DNA of 22,228 nt from JBDHBD01 sp039586095 (GTDB lineage: Bacteria > Gemmatimonadota > Gemmatimonadetes > Palauibacterales > Palauibacteraceae), in NCBI GenBank assembly GCA_039586095.1, contig JBDHLB010000060.1:1-22228 (forward strand), in the 5' to 3' direction. This document shows positions 14,217 through 22,228 of this stretch, piece after piece (position 1 is the first letter of the stretch; the number at the start of each line of letters is the position of its first letter). A program made the translations under genes and the position numbers. The notes beneath the pieces were generated by a model, which made no database searches, had not been told where the DNA came from, and saw only the letters and a program-made list of their open reading frames with translations.

Positions 14217-14702
14217 ATGAGGATGCATCACGTTGGGCTTGTCTTGATGGCTCTTTCCTTTTGGGGTTGCGAGGCCTCGAACTACGACGAAGCGACGGCG
14301 GATCCTGCTCTTCTCGAGGCAGTTTTGGAAGACATCCGAGTTGGATGGGAGCAGGGTGACGGCACCCCGTTCTACTCGCACTTCCTCGACTGGGACGGTG
14401 CGCGGTACTTCGAAGGTGGCGGCGAGAACGTTGGACTGCAGGATCTCGTTGAGAACCATGTGGAGCCGGAAGCGGAGTTGGGTCTGCGGCTGGAGTTCTC
14501 GGACATCCAAACCCATTTCGAGGGCAGCTTCGCCTGGGCGGTGGTCGACACAGAGATCCGTCTCACTACTCCGGACGGGCGCGACATTCACAACGAAGGT
14601 CATGGCACCTACTTGTTCCGCTGGGTCGACGGAGCCTGGAAGGTGGTCCACACGCAGTCAGCCAGTCGTCCGGTCCGAACGGGCGCAGAGGGTTCTGACT
14701 GA
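14217..14702 (+). CDS. NTF2-like (SnoaL/DUF4440-type) lipoprotein, 161 aa
   Basis: The ATG at 14217 is followed by a short signal with 'LSFWGC' as lipobox (Cys18), which is why it is preferred over a GTG at 14073 that would put 48 extra residues before the signal. The ATG at 14223 is an alternative. The mature protein has the order expected of an NTF2-like fold: a helix 'PALLEAVLEDIRVGWEQGD', then 'TPFYSHFLDWDGARYFEGGG', and strands 'WAVVDTEIRLTTPDGRDI' and 'GTYLFRWVDGAWKVVHTQ'. The last strand is the hallmark 'r.vdG.WkivH.q' ending of DUF4440/SnoaL-like proteins. It is probably monocistronic; the function is unknown. Confidence 0.75.
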   Translation: MRMHHVGLVLMALSFWGCEASNYDEATADPALLEAVLEDIRVGWEQGDGTPFYSHFLDWDGARYFEGGGENVGLQDLVENHVEPEAELGLRLEFSDIQTHFEGSFAWAVVDTEIRLTTPDGRDIHNEGHGTYLFRWVDGAWKVVHTQSASRPVRTGAEGSD

Positions 14703-15004
14703 AGCACTGCGTGTGATACAACGGTCGCCCACCCCTCGAGTCCCGGGTCGAGCTCTCGCGTCCGGTTCAGCGGGTAGATCGCGGTCTCAGTCCCGATTTG
14801 ACAGCCGTGTCCCGTGACAATCGCTGGCAGCTGACGCCTGTAGATGATCAATCTGCCACTAGACATTATCGGCCCCAGTCGCGGCCACCTCTTGCGACTG
14901 CCTCGGTCCGCGGAGTTGATCCGCGGGACTGACTTCGCGCATGCCGCGCCACGGCGGCACCCGCTCATTCACCGCGGTCCAGCTTGTCCATCTCGGAGGT
15001 ACCC
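14703..15004. other. Intergenic region upstream of susC-like gene, with an inverted repeat
   Basis: No gene is seen. An inverted repeat at 14906-14929 (GTCCGCGGA, loop GTTGA, TCCGCGGGAC, one bulged base) lies about 75 bp before the susC-like start and could be a leader hairpin or operator. A TTGACA at 14798-14803 has no good -10 partner at 16-18 bp, so I cannot place the promoter. Confidence 0.4.
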
Positions 15005-18000
15005 ATGTCGATGACTCGTAAGGCCATTTCCGTACTCATCGTCTGCCTGGCCTGGGCCGGCTCCCTTGCCGCGCAAGACCAGGTGGGCAGCATCACGGGT
15101 CGCGTGGTGGACGCCCAGACCCAGCAACCGATCGGTAACGCCAACGTCGTTATCGAAGGAACGTTGCTCGGGTCGGTGACCACACCCTCGGGCACGTTCG
15201 TCATCAGCCAGGTCCCCGTCGGCACCTATCAGGTGACGGCGAATCTGATCGGCTACGGACCCGTGACGCAGGAGGTCACGGTCACCGCCGGTGAAGCCGT
15301 CTCGGTGAACTTCTCGCTCCCGATCCAGGCGGTGGTGATGGAGGAGCTCGTCACCACTGGCTACGGAACACAGCGCCGCCTGGCGATCACCGGGTCGGTT
15401 GCGACCGTCGACGCGGCGGAAGCGAACGTAGGCGTGCAGTCGAACGTGAACGACTTGCTCCAGGGTCGTGTCTCCGGGCTGAACATCACCCGGAACTCGG
15501 GCGAGCCGGGGACCGGCGCGCAGATCACGATTCGGGGCGGCACGTCGCTCAGCGCGAGCAGCGAGCCGCTGTATATCGTGGACGGGGTGCCGATCGCGCA
15601 GGACATTCCGACCGAGGCGAACGGGATCGGGATCGGCGGCGATCCCGCGCTGCCGCGCAGCCCGCTGACGCTCATCAACCCGGCAGACATCGAGAACATC
15701 ACGGTACTGAAGGACGCCGCGGCCACTGCGATCTACGGCTCGCGGGCCGCGAACGGCGTCATCCTAATCGAGACGAAGCAGGGCGCGCCCGGGACCGTCA
15801 GTTTCGAGTACGACGGCTATGTCGCCATCTCCCAGCCCCAAAGCTATCTGAACCTGCTGAACGGGGCCGAGTACCGAGATTTCGTCCAAGCGCAGGTGTC
15901 GGCGGGGAACCTGGACCCCAGCCGTCTGGACGGGCTCGGCACCGCGAACACGGACTGGGAGCGCGCGCTCACGCGCACCGCGCTCACGCAGAACCACGAC
16001 GTGTCGTTCGCCGGTGGGACCCAGGCCACGCGGTTCCGGGCCTCGGTCAACTACATGGACCAAGAGGGAATCGTCCAGAACAACGGGTTCCAGCGCTTTC
16101 AGGGACGCCTGAACGGCACACACACCACGCTCAACGACCGTCTCCGCCTGGATCTCAGACTGTCCACGGCGCAGGTAAACCACGACTACCTGCCGTTCGA
16201 GAACTTGGGCGGATTCGAGGGTGGCGTGTTCCAGAACATGGCCGTCTACAACCCGACCTTCCCGGTCACGATTACGGACCCCGACACCGGCGAGGAGAAG
16301 TTCTTCGAGATCGGGACCGGCCGGCTGTCCGTCCGCAACCCGGTGGCGATCGCCGAACAGATCGAGGACGTCGCGAACACGACGCGAACGCTGGGCACGC
16401 TGAAGGCGGACCTCGACGTCTTCTCGGGCCTCACGGCGACGGTGTCGGGCTCGGTCGATGCCTCGCGCAGCAACCGGCGCACGTTCTTCCCCTCTGCGAG
16501 TCCGGTGGGCGCCGAGTGGAACGGGCGCGCGATCCAGCAGGATCGTGACCTCACGACCCTGAATCTCCAGACGCTGCTGACGTACGACGGCGGCGTGGGG
16601 CTGGACCATGCCTTCAACGTGGTCGGAGGATACGAGGTCATCGATTGGACGCTCAGGACGTTCAGCGCCGAAGCGCGCGACTTCCTCACGGATGCATTCA
16701 GCTTCAGCAACCTGACCGCAGGCGTCGCACGGCCGATCATCGGATCCTACGAGGAGAGCGCTCTGCTCGTGTCCGTATTCGGTCGGGCCAACTACAGCTT
16801 CAAGGACCGCTACTTCGTCACCGGCGTAGTGCGCTACGACGGGGCATCGCAGTTCGGGGCCGGCAACAAGTGGTCTCTGTTTCCCGCGGTGTCCGCCTCG
16901 TGGCGGGTCAGCGAAGAGGCGTTCATGGCCGACGGCCCGTTCTCGGAGCTGCGCCTTCGCGCCGGCTGGGGGAGACAGGGGAACCCGGCCGTTACACCCT
17001 ACTCGTCCCTGATCACGCTCGAGGCCAGCGATGGTGCTTCCTACCCGTTCGGCGACCAGCGTTTCACCGGGGTGGCGCCGAACCGCAACCCGAACCCTGA
17101 CCTCAAGTGGGAGGAGACCGAGCAGTGGAACGTGGCGATCGATTTCGGCTTCGCCGGCAACCGGATCGCGGGCACGGTCGAGGGCTATATCAAGAACACG
17201 GAAGACCTGCTGCTCGAGGTCCCGGTGGCGCAGCCGGCGGCCGTCCCCAACCGACTCGAGAACATCGGAAAGATCCGCAACAGGGGCATCGAGGCATCGC
17301 TCGAGGCCCTGGTCATCAATACGCCGAACGTCACCTGGTCGGCCGGGCTCGTATTCGACATGAACCGCAACGAGGTCGTGGACCTGGGCGGACGCACGTT
17401 CCTCCCGCTTGGCGTCGTGAGCGGTCAGGGCCAGACCGGACAGAACGCGCAGCGGCTGATACCCGGAGAGACCGTGGGCACGTTCTACGGGCCGGAGTTC
17501 ATCGGCGTCGATGCGCAGGGGCGGCAACTGTTCAATCAGCGCGATTCCGACGGAAACATCATCGGAGAGACGATCCAGCCCACTGGCGATGACTTCACGG
17601 TGATCGGCAACGCGAATCCGGACTTCTCGCTCGGCCTCACCAACCGGCTCAGTTGGGGCAATTTCGACGGGAGCATGCTGCTGCTCTCCGAAATCGGGCA
17701 GGACGTGTTCAACAACACGGCGCTCGTGTACAGCACGAAGAGCAACGCGCTGCAGGACAAGAACTTCCTGCGCTCCGCGATCGATGATCCGATCGGGATT
17801 CTCGAACCCGCCATCTTCTCCGATCGATGGATCGAGAATGGGTCGTACCTGCGGCTCCAGAACATCACGATCGGGTACACGTTCCAGCTGCCGAGCTTCG
17901 TCGCCGGCAAGATGGCGCGCGTGTACGCGGCGGCCGACAACCTGTTCCTGATCACGGGCTACGATGGCTACGACCCGGAGGTCTACACGGATGCCGGCCT

Positions 18001-18076
18001 CGTCACGCCGGGGATCGACTATCTGTCGTATCCGCGCGCACGCACGTTCACGTTCGGATTGCGGTTCGAGATGTGA
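15005..18076 (+). CDS. SusC/RagA family TonB-linked outer-membrane protein, 1023 aa
   Basis: After a signal peptide (about 1-24, SLAAQ) comes a carboxypeptidase-regulatory-like domain (about 28-103, starting 'GSITGRVVDAQTQQPIGNA'). The SusC signature region follows, with 'EELVTTGYGTQRR' and a plug domain containing 'LQGRVSGLNITRNSGEPGTG', 'LYIVDGVPI' and 'VLKDAAATAIYGSRAANGVI'. The rest is a large beta-barrel ending in 'RARTFTFGLRFEM'. SusC proteins form the outer-membrane channel of a TonB-driven pair with the SusD lipoprotein encoded next. The ATG at 15005 has a GGAGG site 5 nt upstream; a TTG at 14984 lies upstream and is less likely. The length is normal for the family. The ligand (glycan, peptide or other) cannot be read here. 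Confidence 0.97.
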   Translation: MSMTRKAISVLIVCLAWAGSLAAQDQVGSITGRVVDAQTQQPIGNANVVIEGTLLGSVTTPSGTFVISQVPVGTYQVTANLIGYGPVTQEVTVTAGEAVSVNFSLPIQAVVMEELVTTGYGTQRRLAITGSVATVDAAEANVGVQSNVNDLLQGRVSGLNITRNSGEPGTGAQITIRGGTSLSASSEPLYIVDGVPIAQDIPTEANGIGIGGDPALPRSPLTLINPADIENITVLKDAAATAIYGSRAANGVILIETKQGAPGTVSFEYDGYVAISQPQSYLNLLNGAEYRDFVQAQVSAGNLDPSRLDGLGTANTDWERALTRTALTQNHDVSFAGGTQATRFRASVNYMDQEGIVQNNGFQRFQGRLNGTHTTLNDRLRLDLRLSTAQVNHDYLPFENLGGFEGGVFQNMAVYNPTFPVTITDPDTGEEKFFEIGTGRLSVRNPVAIAEQIEDVANTTRTLGTLKADLDVFSGLTATVSGSVDASRSNRRTFFPSASPVGAEWNGRAIQQDRDLTTLNLQTLLTYDGGVGLDHAFNVVGGYEVIDWTLRTFSAEARDFLTDAFSFSNLTAGVARPIIGSYEESALLVSVFGRANYSFKDRYFVTGVVRYDGASQFGAGNKWSLFPAVSASWRVSEEAFMADGPFSELRLRAGWGRQGNPAVTPYSSLITLEASDGASYPFGDQRFTGVAPNRNPNPDLKWEETEQWNVAIDFGFAGNRIAGTVEGYIKNTEDLLLEVPVAQPAAVPNRLENIGKIRNRGIEASLEALVINTPNVTWSAGLVFDMNRNEVVDLGGRTFLPLGVVSGQGQTGQNAQRLIPGETVGTFYGPEFIGVDAQGRQLFNQRDSDGNIIGETIQPTGDDFTVIGNANPDFSLGLTNRLSWGNFDGSMLLLSEIGQDVFNNTALVYSTKSNALQDKNFLRSAIDDPIGILEPAIFSDRWIENGSYLRLQNITIGYTFQLPSFVAGKMARVYAAADNLFLITGYDGYDPEVYTDAGLVTPGIDYLSYPRARTFTFGLRFEM

Positions 18077-18155
18077 TGATGAGGCAGTCGAATTCACACC
18101 GCGCATGCGCCACGCGACGGCGCATGCGCCGCATAAAGAGGAGTGGGAGGATCTT

Positions 18156-19718
18156 ATGAAGAAGTCAGGTTCGCGATTCCCGGCTCGAGCCGGCGTACGG
18201 GGGACCCTGACGTTGCTGCTCATCCTGCCGATCGTGGCCGTACTCCAGGCCTGCGACCTGGATGAGAACCCGGTCAGCGTCATCACCCCCGATAACTTCT
18301 ACCAGAACGAACAGGAGATCATTGGGGGTCTGGCGGCCTCGTATTCCCGGCTGCGCGGCACGATGTGGACCTACTTCAACCTCAGCGAGATCAGCTCGGA
18401 CGAGATGGTCGTGCCCACGCGCGGACAGGACTGGTTCGACAACGGCCGCTGGCTCGAGATCCACCAGCAGGCCTGGTCCGCCAACAGTCCATCCGGCCTC
18501 GATGACATCAACGGCGCGTGGAACGACAACATGGGAGGCGTGGCGAATACCAACATTGTGTTGAGCGCGCTGGAGAACGTGAACGTGGCGGACCAGGAGA
18601 TCTACATCGCCGAACTCCGGGCCCTGCGCGCATGGTACTACTACCTCCTGATGGACTTCTTCGGGGGTGTCCCGCTCGCGACCGACCCCCAGGTCACGCC
18701 GCGCCCCCGAACGACCCGGGCCGAGCTGTTCAACTTCATCGAGGAGGAGCTGCTCGCGGCTCGAACCGTCCTGCCGGCAAGCTGGCCGCCGGAGATGGAC
18801 GGTCGCATGACCAGCGGCGCGTGCGACGCGATCCTAGCGAGCCTGTACCTGAACGCCGAGGTGTGGACGGGCACGGTCTCGACGGGTGGACTGCAGCGCG
18901 GGCAAGCGCGATGGCAGGACGCCATCGACGCGGCCGACCGGGTGATCAACTCCGGGGTCTACAGCCTCGAGGCGGACTGGTTCTCGAACTTCACGCCGGA
19001 CAACTACCTGTCCTCTGAGCTGATCTTCGTGGTGAAGCACCTGAACCAGTCGGGCCTCGGTCAGAGCCTCCCGTTCAGGGTCCTGCACTACAATCAGCTC
19101 GACCCGACCCCCTGGAACGGCTTCTCGACCATAGCGGAGACGTTCAACCAGTTCGACCCGGATGATCTCCGGACCGACATCTTCCTGGTCGGCCAGCAGG
19201 TCAACCTCGACACGGGCGAGGAGGTCAACGACCGGCAGGGGAACCCGCTGATCTTCACGCCGGAGATCGGCGCCATCGTCCAGGCGTCCGAGAACGAGGG
19301 TGTCCGTATCCTGAAGTATCCGCCGGACCCGGCCCGATTCTCGGATCACAACGGAAACGACTACGCGTACTTCCGCCTCGCCGAGATGTACCTGATCAAG
19401 GCCGAGGCCCTGAACGAGCTCGGGAGCACGGGCGCCGCGATCGATATCCTCAACATGTTGCGCGAGCGCGTGTTCGATCCGGACAAACCGATCGACTCGG
19501 CCGGGCTCTCGCAGGCGGCGGCGCGGGATCGGATCCTGCAGGAGCGGCTGTTCGAGCTGACCGCCGAAGGCAAGCGGCGAATGGACCTGATCCGGCACGA
19601 CAAGTTCACGCTGGAGTGGCAATTCAAGCCGCAAACCGACCCGTACAGGATTCTGTTCCCGATTCCGCAGACGCAGCTGGATACGAACCCTGAGCTGGTG
19701 CAGAATCCCGGTTACTGA
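18156..19718 (+). CDS. SusD/RagB family nutrient-binding lipoprotein, 520 aa
   Basis: A lipoprotein signal with lipobox LQAC (Cys33) is followed by the SusD N-terminal region 'ENPVSVITPDNFYQNEQEII' and the helical TPR-rich body ('LRALRAWYYYLLMDFFGGVPL'). The RagB C-terminal signatures are 'YFRLAEMYLIKAEALNELG', 'ERLFELTAEGKRRMDLIRHD' and the ending 'PIPQTQLDTNPELVQNPGY'. SusD caps its SusC channel and binds ligand at the cell surface. The ATG at 18156 has GGGAGG 5 nt before it; the frame is open upstream, but that part overlaps the end of the susC-like gene. It lies 79 bp after that gene and is probably co-transcribed. No glycoside hydrolase or sensor gene is in view, so the substrate is unknown. 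Confidence 0.97.
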   Translation: MKKSGSRFPARAGVRGTLTLLLILPIVAVLQACDLDENPVSVITPDNFYQNEQEIIGGLAASYSRLRGTMWTYFNLSEISSDEMVVPTRGQDWFDNGRWLEIHQQAWSANSPSGLDDINGAWNDNMGGVANTNIVLSALENVNVADQEIYIAELRALRAWYYYLLMDFFGGVPLATDPQVTPRPRTTRAELFNFIEEELLAARTVLPASWPPEMDGRMTSGACDAILASLYLNAEVWTGTVSTGGLQRGQARWQDAIDAADRVINSGVYSLEADWFSNFTPDNYLSSELIFVVKHLNQSGLGQSLPFRVLHYNQLDPTPWNGFSTIAETFNQFDPDDLRTDIFLVGQQVNLDTGEEVNDRQGNPLIFTPEIGAIVQASENEGVRILKYPPDPARFSDHNGNDYAYFRLAEMYLIKAEALNELGSTGAAIDILNMLRERVFDPDKPIDSAGLSQAAARDRILQERLFELTAEGKRRMDLIRHDKFTLEWQFKPQTDPYRILFPIPQTQLDTNPELVQNPGY

Positions 19719-19756
19719 TCCTCCCCGGGTTTCTCGTCGCGTCCTCCCACTCTGAC

Positions 19757-19790
19757 GCCATGGCCAGCCCCCCCGGGGGCTGGCCATGGC
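19757..19790 (+). terminator. Strong hairpin between susD-like and FG-GAP genes
   Basis: A perfect 15-bp inverted repeat, GCCATGGCCAGCCCC with GGGGCTGGCCATGGC, surrounds a 4-nt centre. It starts 38 bp after the susD-like stop and ends 8 bp before the next start codon. There is no T-run. It could be a terminator or attenuator that reduces expression of the downstream gene, or a 3' stabiliser of the susC-susD mRNA. Confidence 0.6.
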
Positions 19791-19798
19791 ACTGCGGA

Positions 19799-22228
19799 AT
19801 GAGCCTCACACCTCGTTTCAGCCTTCGTGTTACACTCGCGATCCTCTGCCTCGGCATCACCTGCTCGTGCGCGGACCGGCTGCCGGACCCGAGTGAGCTT
19901 CCCCCCGCGGGCGAGCACCTCTTCACACGGCTTTCGTCCGACTATACCGGAGTTCGATTCGAAAACCGTCTCGTCGACACGCCCGAGCTGAACGTCTTCA
20001 CCTACCGCAACTACTACAACGGCGGGTCGGTAGCGCTGGGCGACCTCACGGGCGACGGACTTCCGGAACTGTTTCTTACCTCGAACCTGGGCGAGAACCG
20101 GCTCTATCTGAACGAGGGCGCGTTCCGCTTCACCGACGTCACCAAGCAGGCGGGTGTCGGCGGCACGGGCACCTGGACGACGGGTGTCACCTTCGTCGAT
20201 ATCAACGGCGACGGCTGGCTCGACATGTACGTCGCGTATGCGGGGCCTGTGGAGGTCGAGGGCCGGGCCAACGAGCTCTTCATCCACCAGGGCCTCGACG
20301 ACGACGGGGTTCCGGTGTTCACCGAATCCGCCGCCGCGTACGGTATCGCGGACCAGGGCTACACGACACATGCCGCTTTCTTCGACTACGACCGGGACGG
20401 CGACCTGGACCTGTACGTCGTGAACAACGCCTTCCGGCCGGCGAACAGCTTCGGGCTCGAGAACACACGCGACGTGCGAGACCCGTTCGGCGGTGACCGG
20501 CTGTATCGGAACGACGGCGGACGTTTCACGGACGTGAGCGAAGCGGCCGGAATCTTCGGGAGCGAGATCGGCTTCGGGCTCGGTGTCGCCATCAGCGACC
20601 TCAACCGTGACGGGTGGCCCGACATCTACGTCTCGAACGACTTCTTCGAGCAGGACTACCTGTACGTCAACATGGGCGACGGCACGTTCACGGAGTCGGT
20701 CGCGCAGCAGATGCCGTACATCAGCTACTCGTCCATGGGACTCGACGTCGCCGACGTCAACAACGACGCGTGGCCGGACGTGTACGTGCTGGACATGCTG
20801 CCCGAGGATGAATACCGGCTCAAGACAACAGGCGGATTCGAAACCTGGGACCTGTATCAGATCCGATTGCGGAACGACTACCACCACCAGTTCACACGCA
20901 ACATGCTGCACCTGAATCAGCGGAACGGTCTGTTCAGCGAGATCGGCGAGCTGGCGGGCGTGGCGGAAACGGACTGGAGCTGGAGCGCGCTGATCGCGGA
21001 TCTCGATCTCGACGGCTACAAGGACATCCATGTGGCGAACGGCCTGCTGCGCGATGTCACGGCGCAAGACTACATGTCGTTCCTGGGGGATCCCCGCACA
21101 CTGATGGAGGCCCGCGAGGGCGACCGTGTCGACTACGACGGGCTCGTGGAGGCGATGAGCTCCACCCCGCTGCGCAACTACGCGTTTCGCAACCGGGGCG
21201 ACCTGACGTTCTCGGACGAAAGCGAGGCCTGGGGCTTTGACTTCGAGAGCTTCTCCAACGGTGCTGCGTATGGCGATCTGAACGGAGACGGGGCGCTGGA
21301 CCTGGTCGTGAGCAACGTCAACCAGGAAGCCTTCGTCTTCCGGAACAACGCCCGGACGATGCTCGACAACCGCTACCTCCAGGTTCGTCTGGAAGGCGAA
21401 GGCACGAACCGGTACGGTGTGGGAGCGAAGGTGACGCTCCAGCGCGGTCGCGAACTCCTGTTTCAGGAGCTCATGCCGGCCCGCGGTTTCCAGTCTAGCA
21501 TGGACTACACGCTGACGTTCGGCGTCGGCCGGCTCGACACGATCCGGCGCGTGACCGTGGAGTGGCCCGATGGACGGGTCAGCGTCGCGTCCGATGTCAC
21601 GACCAACCAATCTGTCACCCTCCGCCAGGCGAACGCCGGGCCGGCGACGGGTGGACAGGCGACCGAGGGGGAGGCGATCACGGGGTTGGCGCCGACCTCC
21701 GCGCCGCTGTTGGCCGACGTGACGGATAGCATCGGGCTCGACTTCGTCCACCGCGAGAACGAGTTCGTGGACTTTCACCGCGAACGCTTGATACCGAAGC
21801 TGCTGTCCACCGAGGGACCGACGCTGGCCGTGGGCGACGTCGACGGCGACGGCCTCGACGACCTTTTCATCGGCGGGGCGAAGGAGCAGGCCGGTAGCCT
21901 GCTGGTGCAACGCAAGGACGGAACGTTCGCTCCGCGGGGGCAAGACGTATTCGAGCGGGACGCGATCTCGGAGGACGTGGGAGCGTTGTTCCTCGAGGCG
22001 GACGGCGACGGAGACCTCGACCTGTACGTGGTCAGCGGCGGGAGCGAGTACTCGGACGAGGTCCCGGCCCTCCAGGATCGGCTGTACCTGAACGACGGGC
22101 GCGGTCGATTCCGTAAGGCAGACGGGAACCTGCCTTCGCTGCGCGTGAGCGGCTCGCGCGTGGCCGCCCACGACTTCGATGCGGACGGCGACATCGATCT
22201 GTTCGTCGGCGGTCGAGTCGTTCCGTGG
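19799..22228 (+). CDS. FG-GAP/VCBS repeat lipoprotein with ASPIC/UnbV domain (3' end outside window)
   Basis: The frame runs open for 810 codons from the ATG at 19799 to the last base. The N-terminus has a hydrophobic signal with a Cys-rich end ('LGITCSC'), consistent with a lipoprotein. Then come calcium-loop FG-GAP repeats: 'DLTGDGLPELFL', 'DINGDGWLDMYV', 'DYDRDGDLDLYV', 'DLNRDGWPDIYV', 'DVNNDAWPDVYV', 'DLDLDGYKDIHV' and 'DLNGDGALDLVV'. An ASPIC/UnbV module follows (about 520-605, 'ARGFQSSMDYTLTFGVG' and 'VEWPDG'). A second propeller then begins with 'DVDGDGLDDLFIGG', 'DGDGDLDLYVVSGG' and 'DFDADGDIDLFVGG'. The architecture matches CRTAC1-like proteins. An in-frame ATG at 19760 lies inside the hairpin and is unlikely. 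This family often follows SusC/SusD pairs, suggesting a surface-exposed binding role. Confidence 0.93.
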   Translation, partial: MSLTPRFSLRVTLAILCLGITCSCADRLPDPSELPPAGEHLFTRLSSDYTGVRFENRLVDTPELNVFTYRNYYNGGSVALGDLTGDGLPELFLTSNLGENRLYLNEGAFRFTDVTKQAGVGGTGTWTTGVTFVDINGDGWLDMYVAYAGPVEVEGRANELFIHQGLDDDGVPVFTESAAAYGIADQGYTTHAAFFDYDRDGDLDLYVVNNAFRPANSFGLENTRDVRDPFGGDRLYRNDGGRFTDVSEAAGIFGSEIGFGLGVAISDLNRDGWPDIYVSNDFFEQDYLYVNMGDGTFTESVAQQMPYISYSSMGLDVADVNNDAWPDVYVLDMLPEDEYRLKTTGGFETWDLYQIRLRNDYHHQFTRNMLHLNQRNGLFSEIGELAGVAETDWSWSALIADLDLDGYKDIHVANGLLRDVTAQDYMSFLGDPRTLMEAREGDRVDYDGLVEAMSSTPLRNYAFRNRGDLTFSDESEAWGFDFESFSNGAAYGDLNGDGALDLVVSNVNQEAFVFRNNARTMLDNRYLQVRLEGEGTNRYGVGAKVTLQRGRELLFQELMPARGFQSSMDYTLTFGVGRLDTIRRVTVEWPDGRVSVASDVTTNQSVTLRQANAGPATGGQATEGEAITGLAPTSAPLLADVTDSIGLDFVHRENEFVDFHRERLIPKLLSTEGPTLAVGDVDGDGLDDLFIGGAKEQAGSLLVQRKDGTFAPRGQDVFERDAISEDVGALFLEADGDGDLDLYVVSGGSEYSDEVPALQDRLYLNDGRGRFRKADGNLPSLRVSGSRVAAHDFDADGDIDLFVGGRVVPW

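Noticed and set aside
14798..14826. TTGACA box considered as the susC promoter
   Set aside because: No acceptable -10 hexamer lies 16-18 bp downstream, and it is about 200 bp from the start codon.
15764..18286. Long minus-strand frame of 840 codons over the susC-like gene
   Set aside because: It is an Arg/Val/Asp-rich antisense shadow in GC-rich DNA; the plus strand is an unmistakable SusC protein.
19712..22171. Long minus-strand frame of 819 codons
   Set aside because: It is the antisense shadow of the FG-GAP/ASPIC gene, whose plus-strand translation shows ten calcium-loop repeats.

Overview
The window is GC-rich chromosomal DNA, probably from a Gemmatimonadota-like bacterium or a neighbouring high-GC phylum such as Acidobacteriota. 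The basis is an Oar-like TonB-dependent receptor, a SusC/SusD pair and an ASPIC/UnbV FG-GAP lipoprotein together in a high-GC genome. No 16S rRNA or ribosomal protein gene is present, so the assignment is an inference from gene content.

Layout. Positions 2-2299 hold the 3' end of an Oar-like outer-membrane receptor, a small unrecognised gene and a tiny SEC-C membrane protein. A complete tRNA-Ala(UGC) gene lies at 2485-2557. From there to about 10404 is an accessory stretch cut into two compartments by two 45-nt copies of the 3' part of the same tRNA gene (8381-8425 and 10311-10355). The first compartment carries a small unknown protein, a flotillin-like FloA, an ABM-fold protein divergent from an XRE-type regulator, an SLC13-type permease and a small four-helix membrane protein. 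The second carries a TTHB210-like lipoprotein, an ABM/NIPSNAP-like protein and the C-terminal remnant of a tannase/feruloyl esterase. No integrase or transposase is visible.

Beyond the second tRNA fragment, a four-gene minus-strand operon (13681 to 10681) encodes a His-rich FixH/YtkA-like lipoprotein, a porin-like barrel with an acidic/His loop, a mono-haem cytochrome c and an NTF2-like lipoprotein, probably one envelope module. A second NTF2-like lipoprotein follows on the plus strand. The right end is a SusC-SusD nutrient-uptake locus followed by a large FG-GAP/ASPIC lipoprotein that runs off the window.

The most unusual feature is that both tRNA fragments sit inside a longer repeat of about 175 bp. 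Its left part forms a hairpin in both copies, with one full compensatory base-pair swap and two wobble-preserving changes. The right flank has a second, weaker hairpin. The repeat could be the degenerate end of a tRNA-targeting integrative element or a dispersed structured repeat family. The truncated tannase gene stops close to the left edge of one copy.
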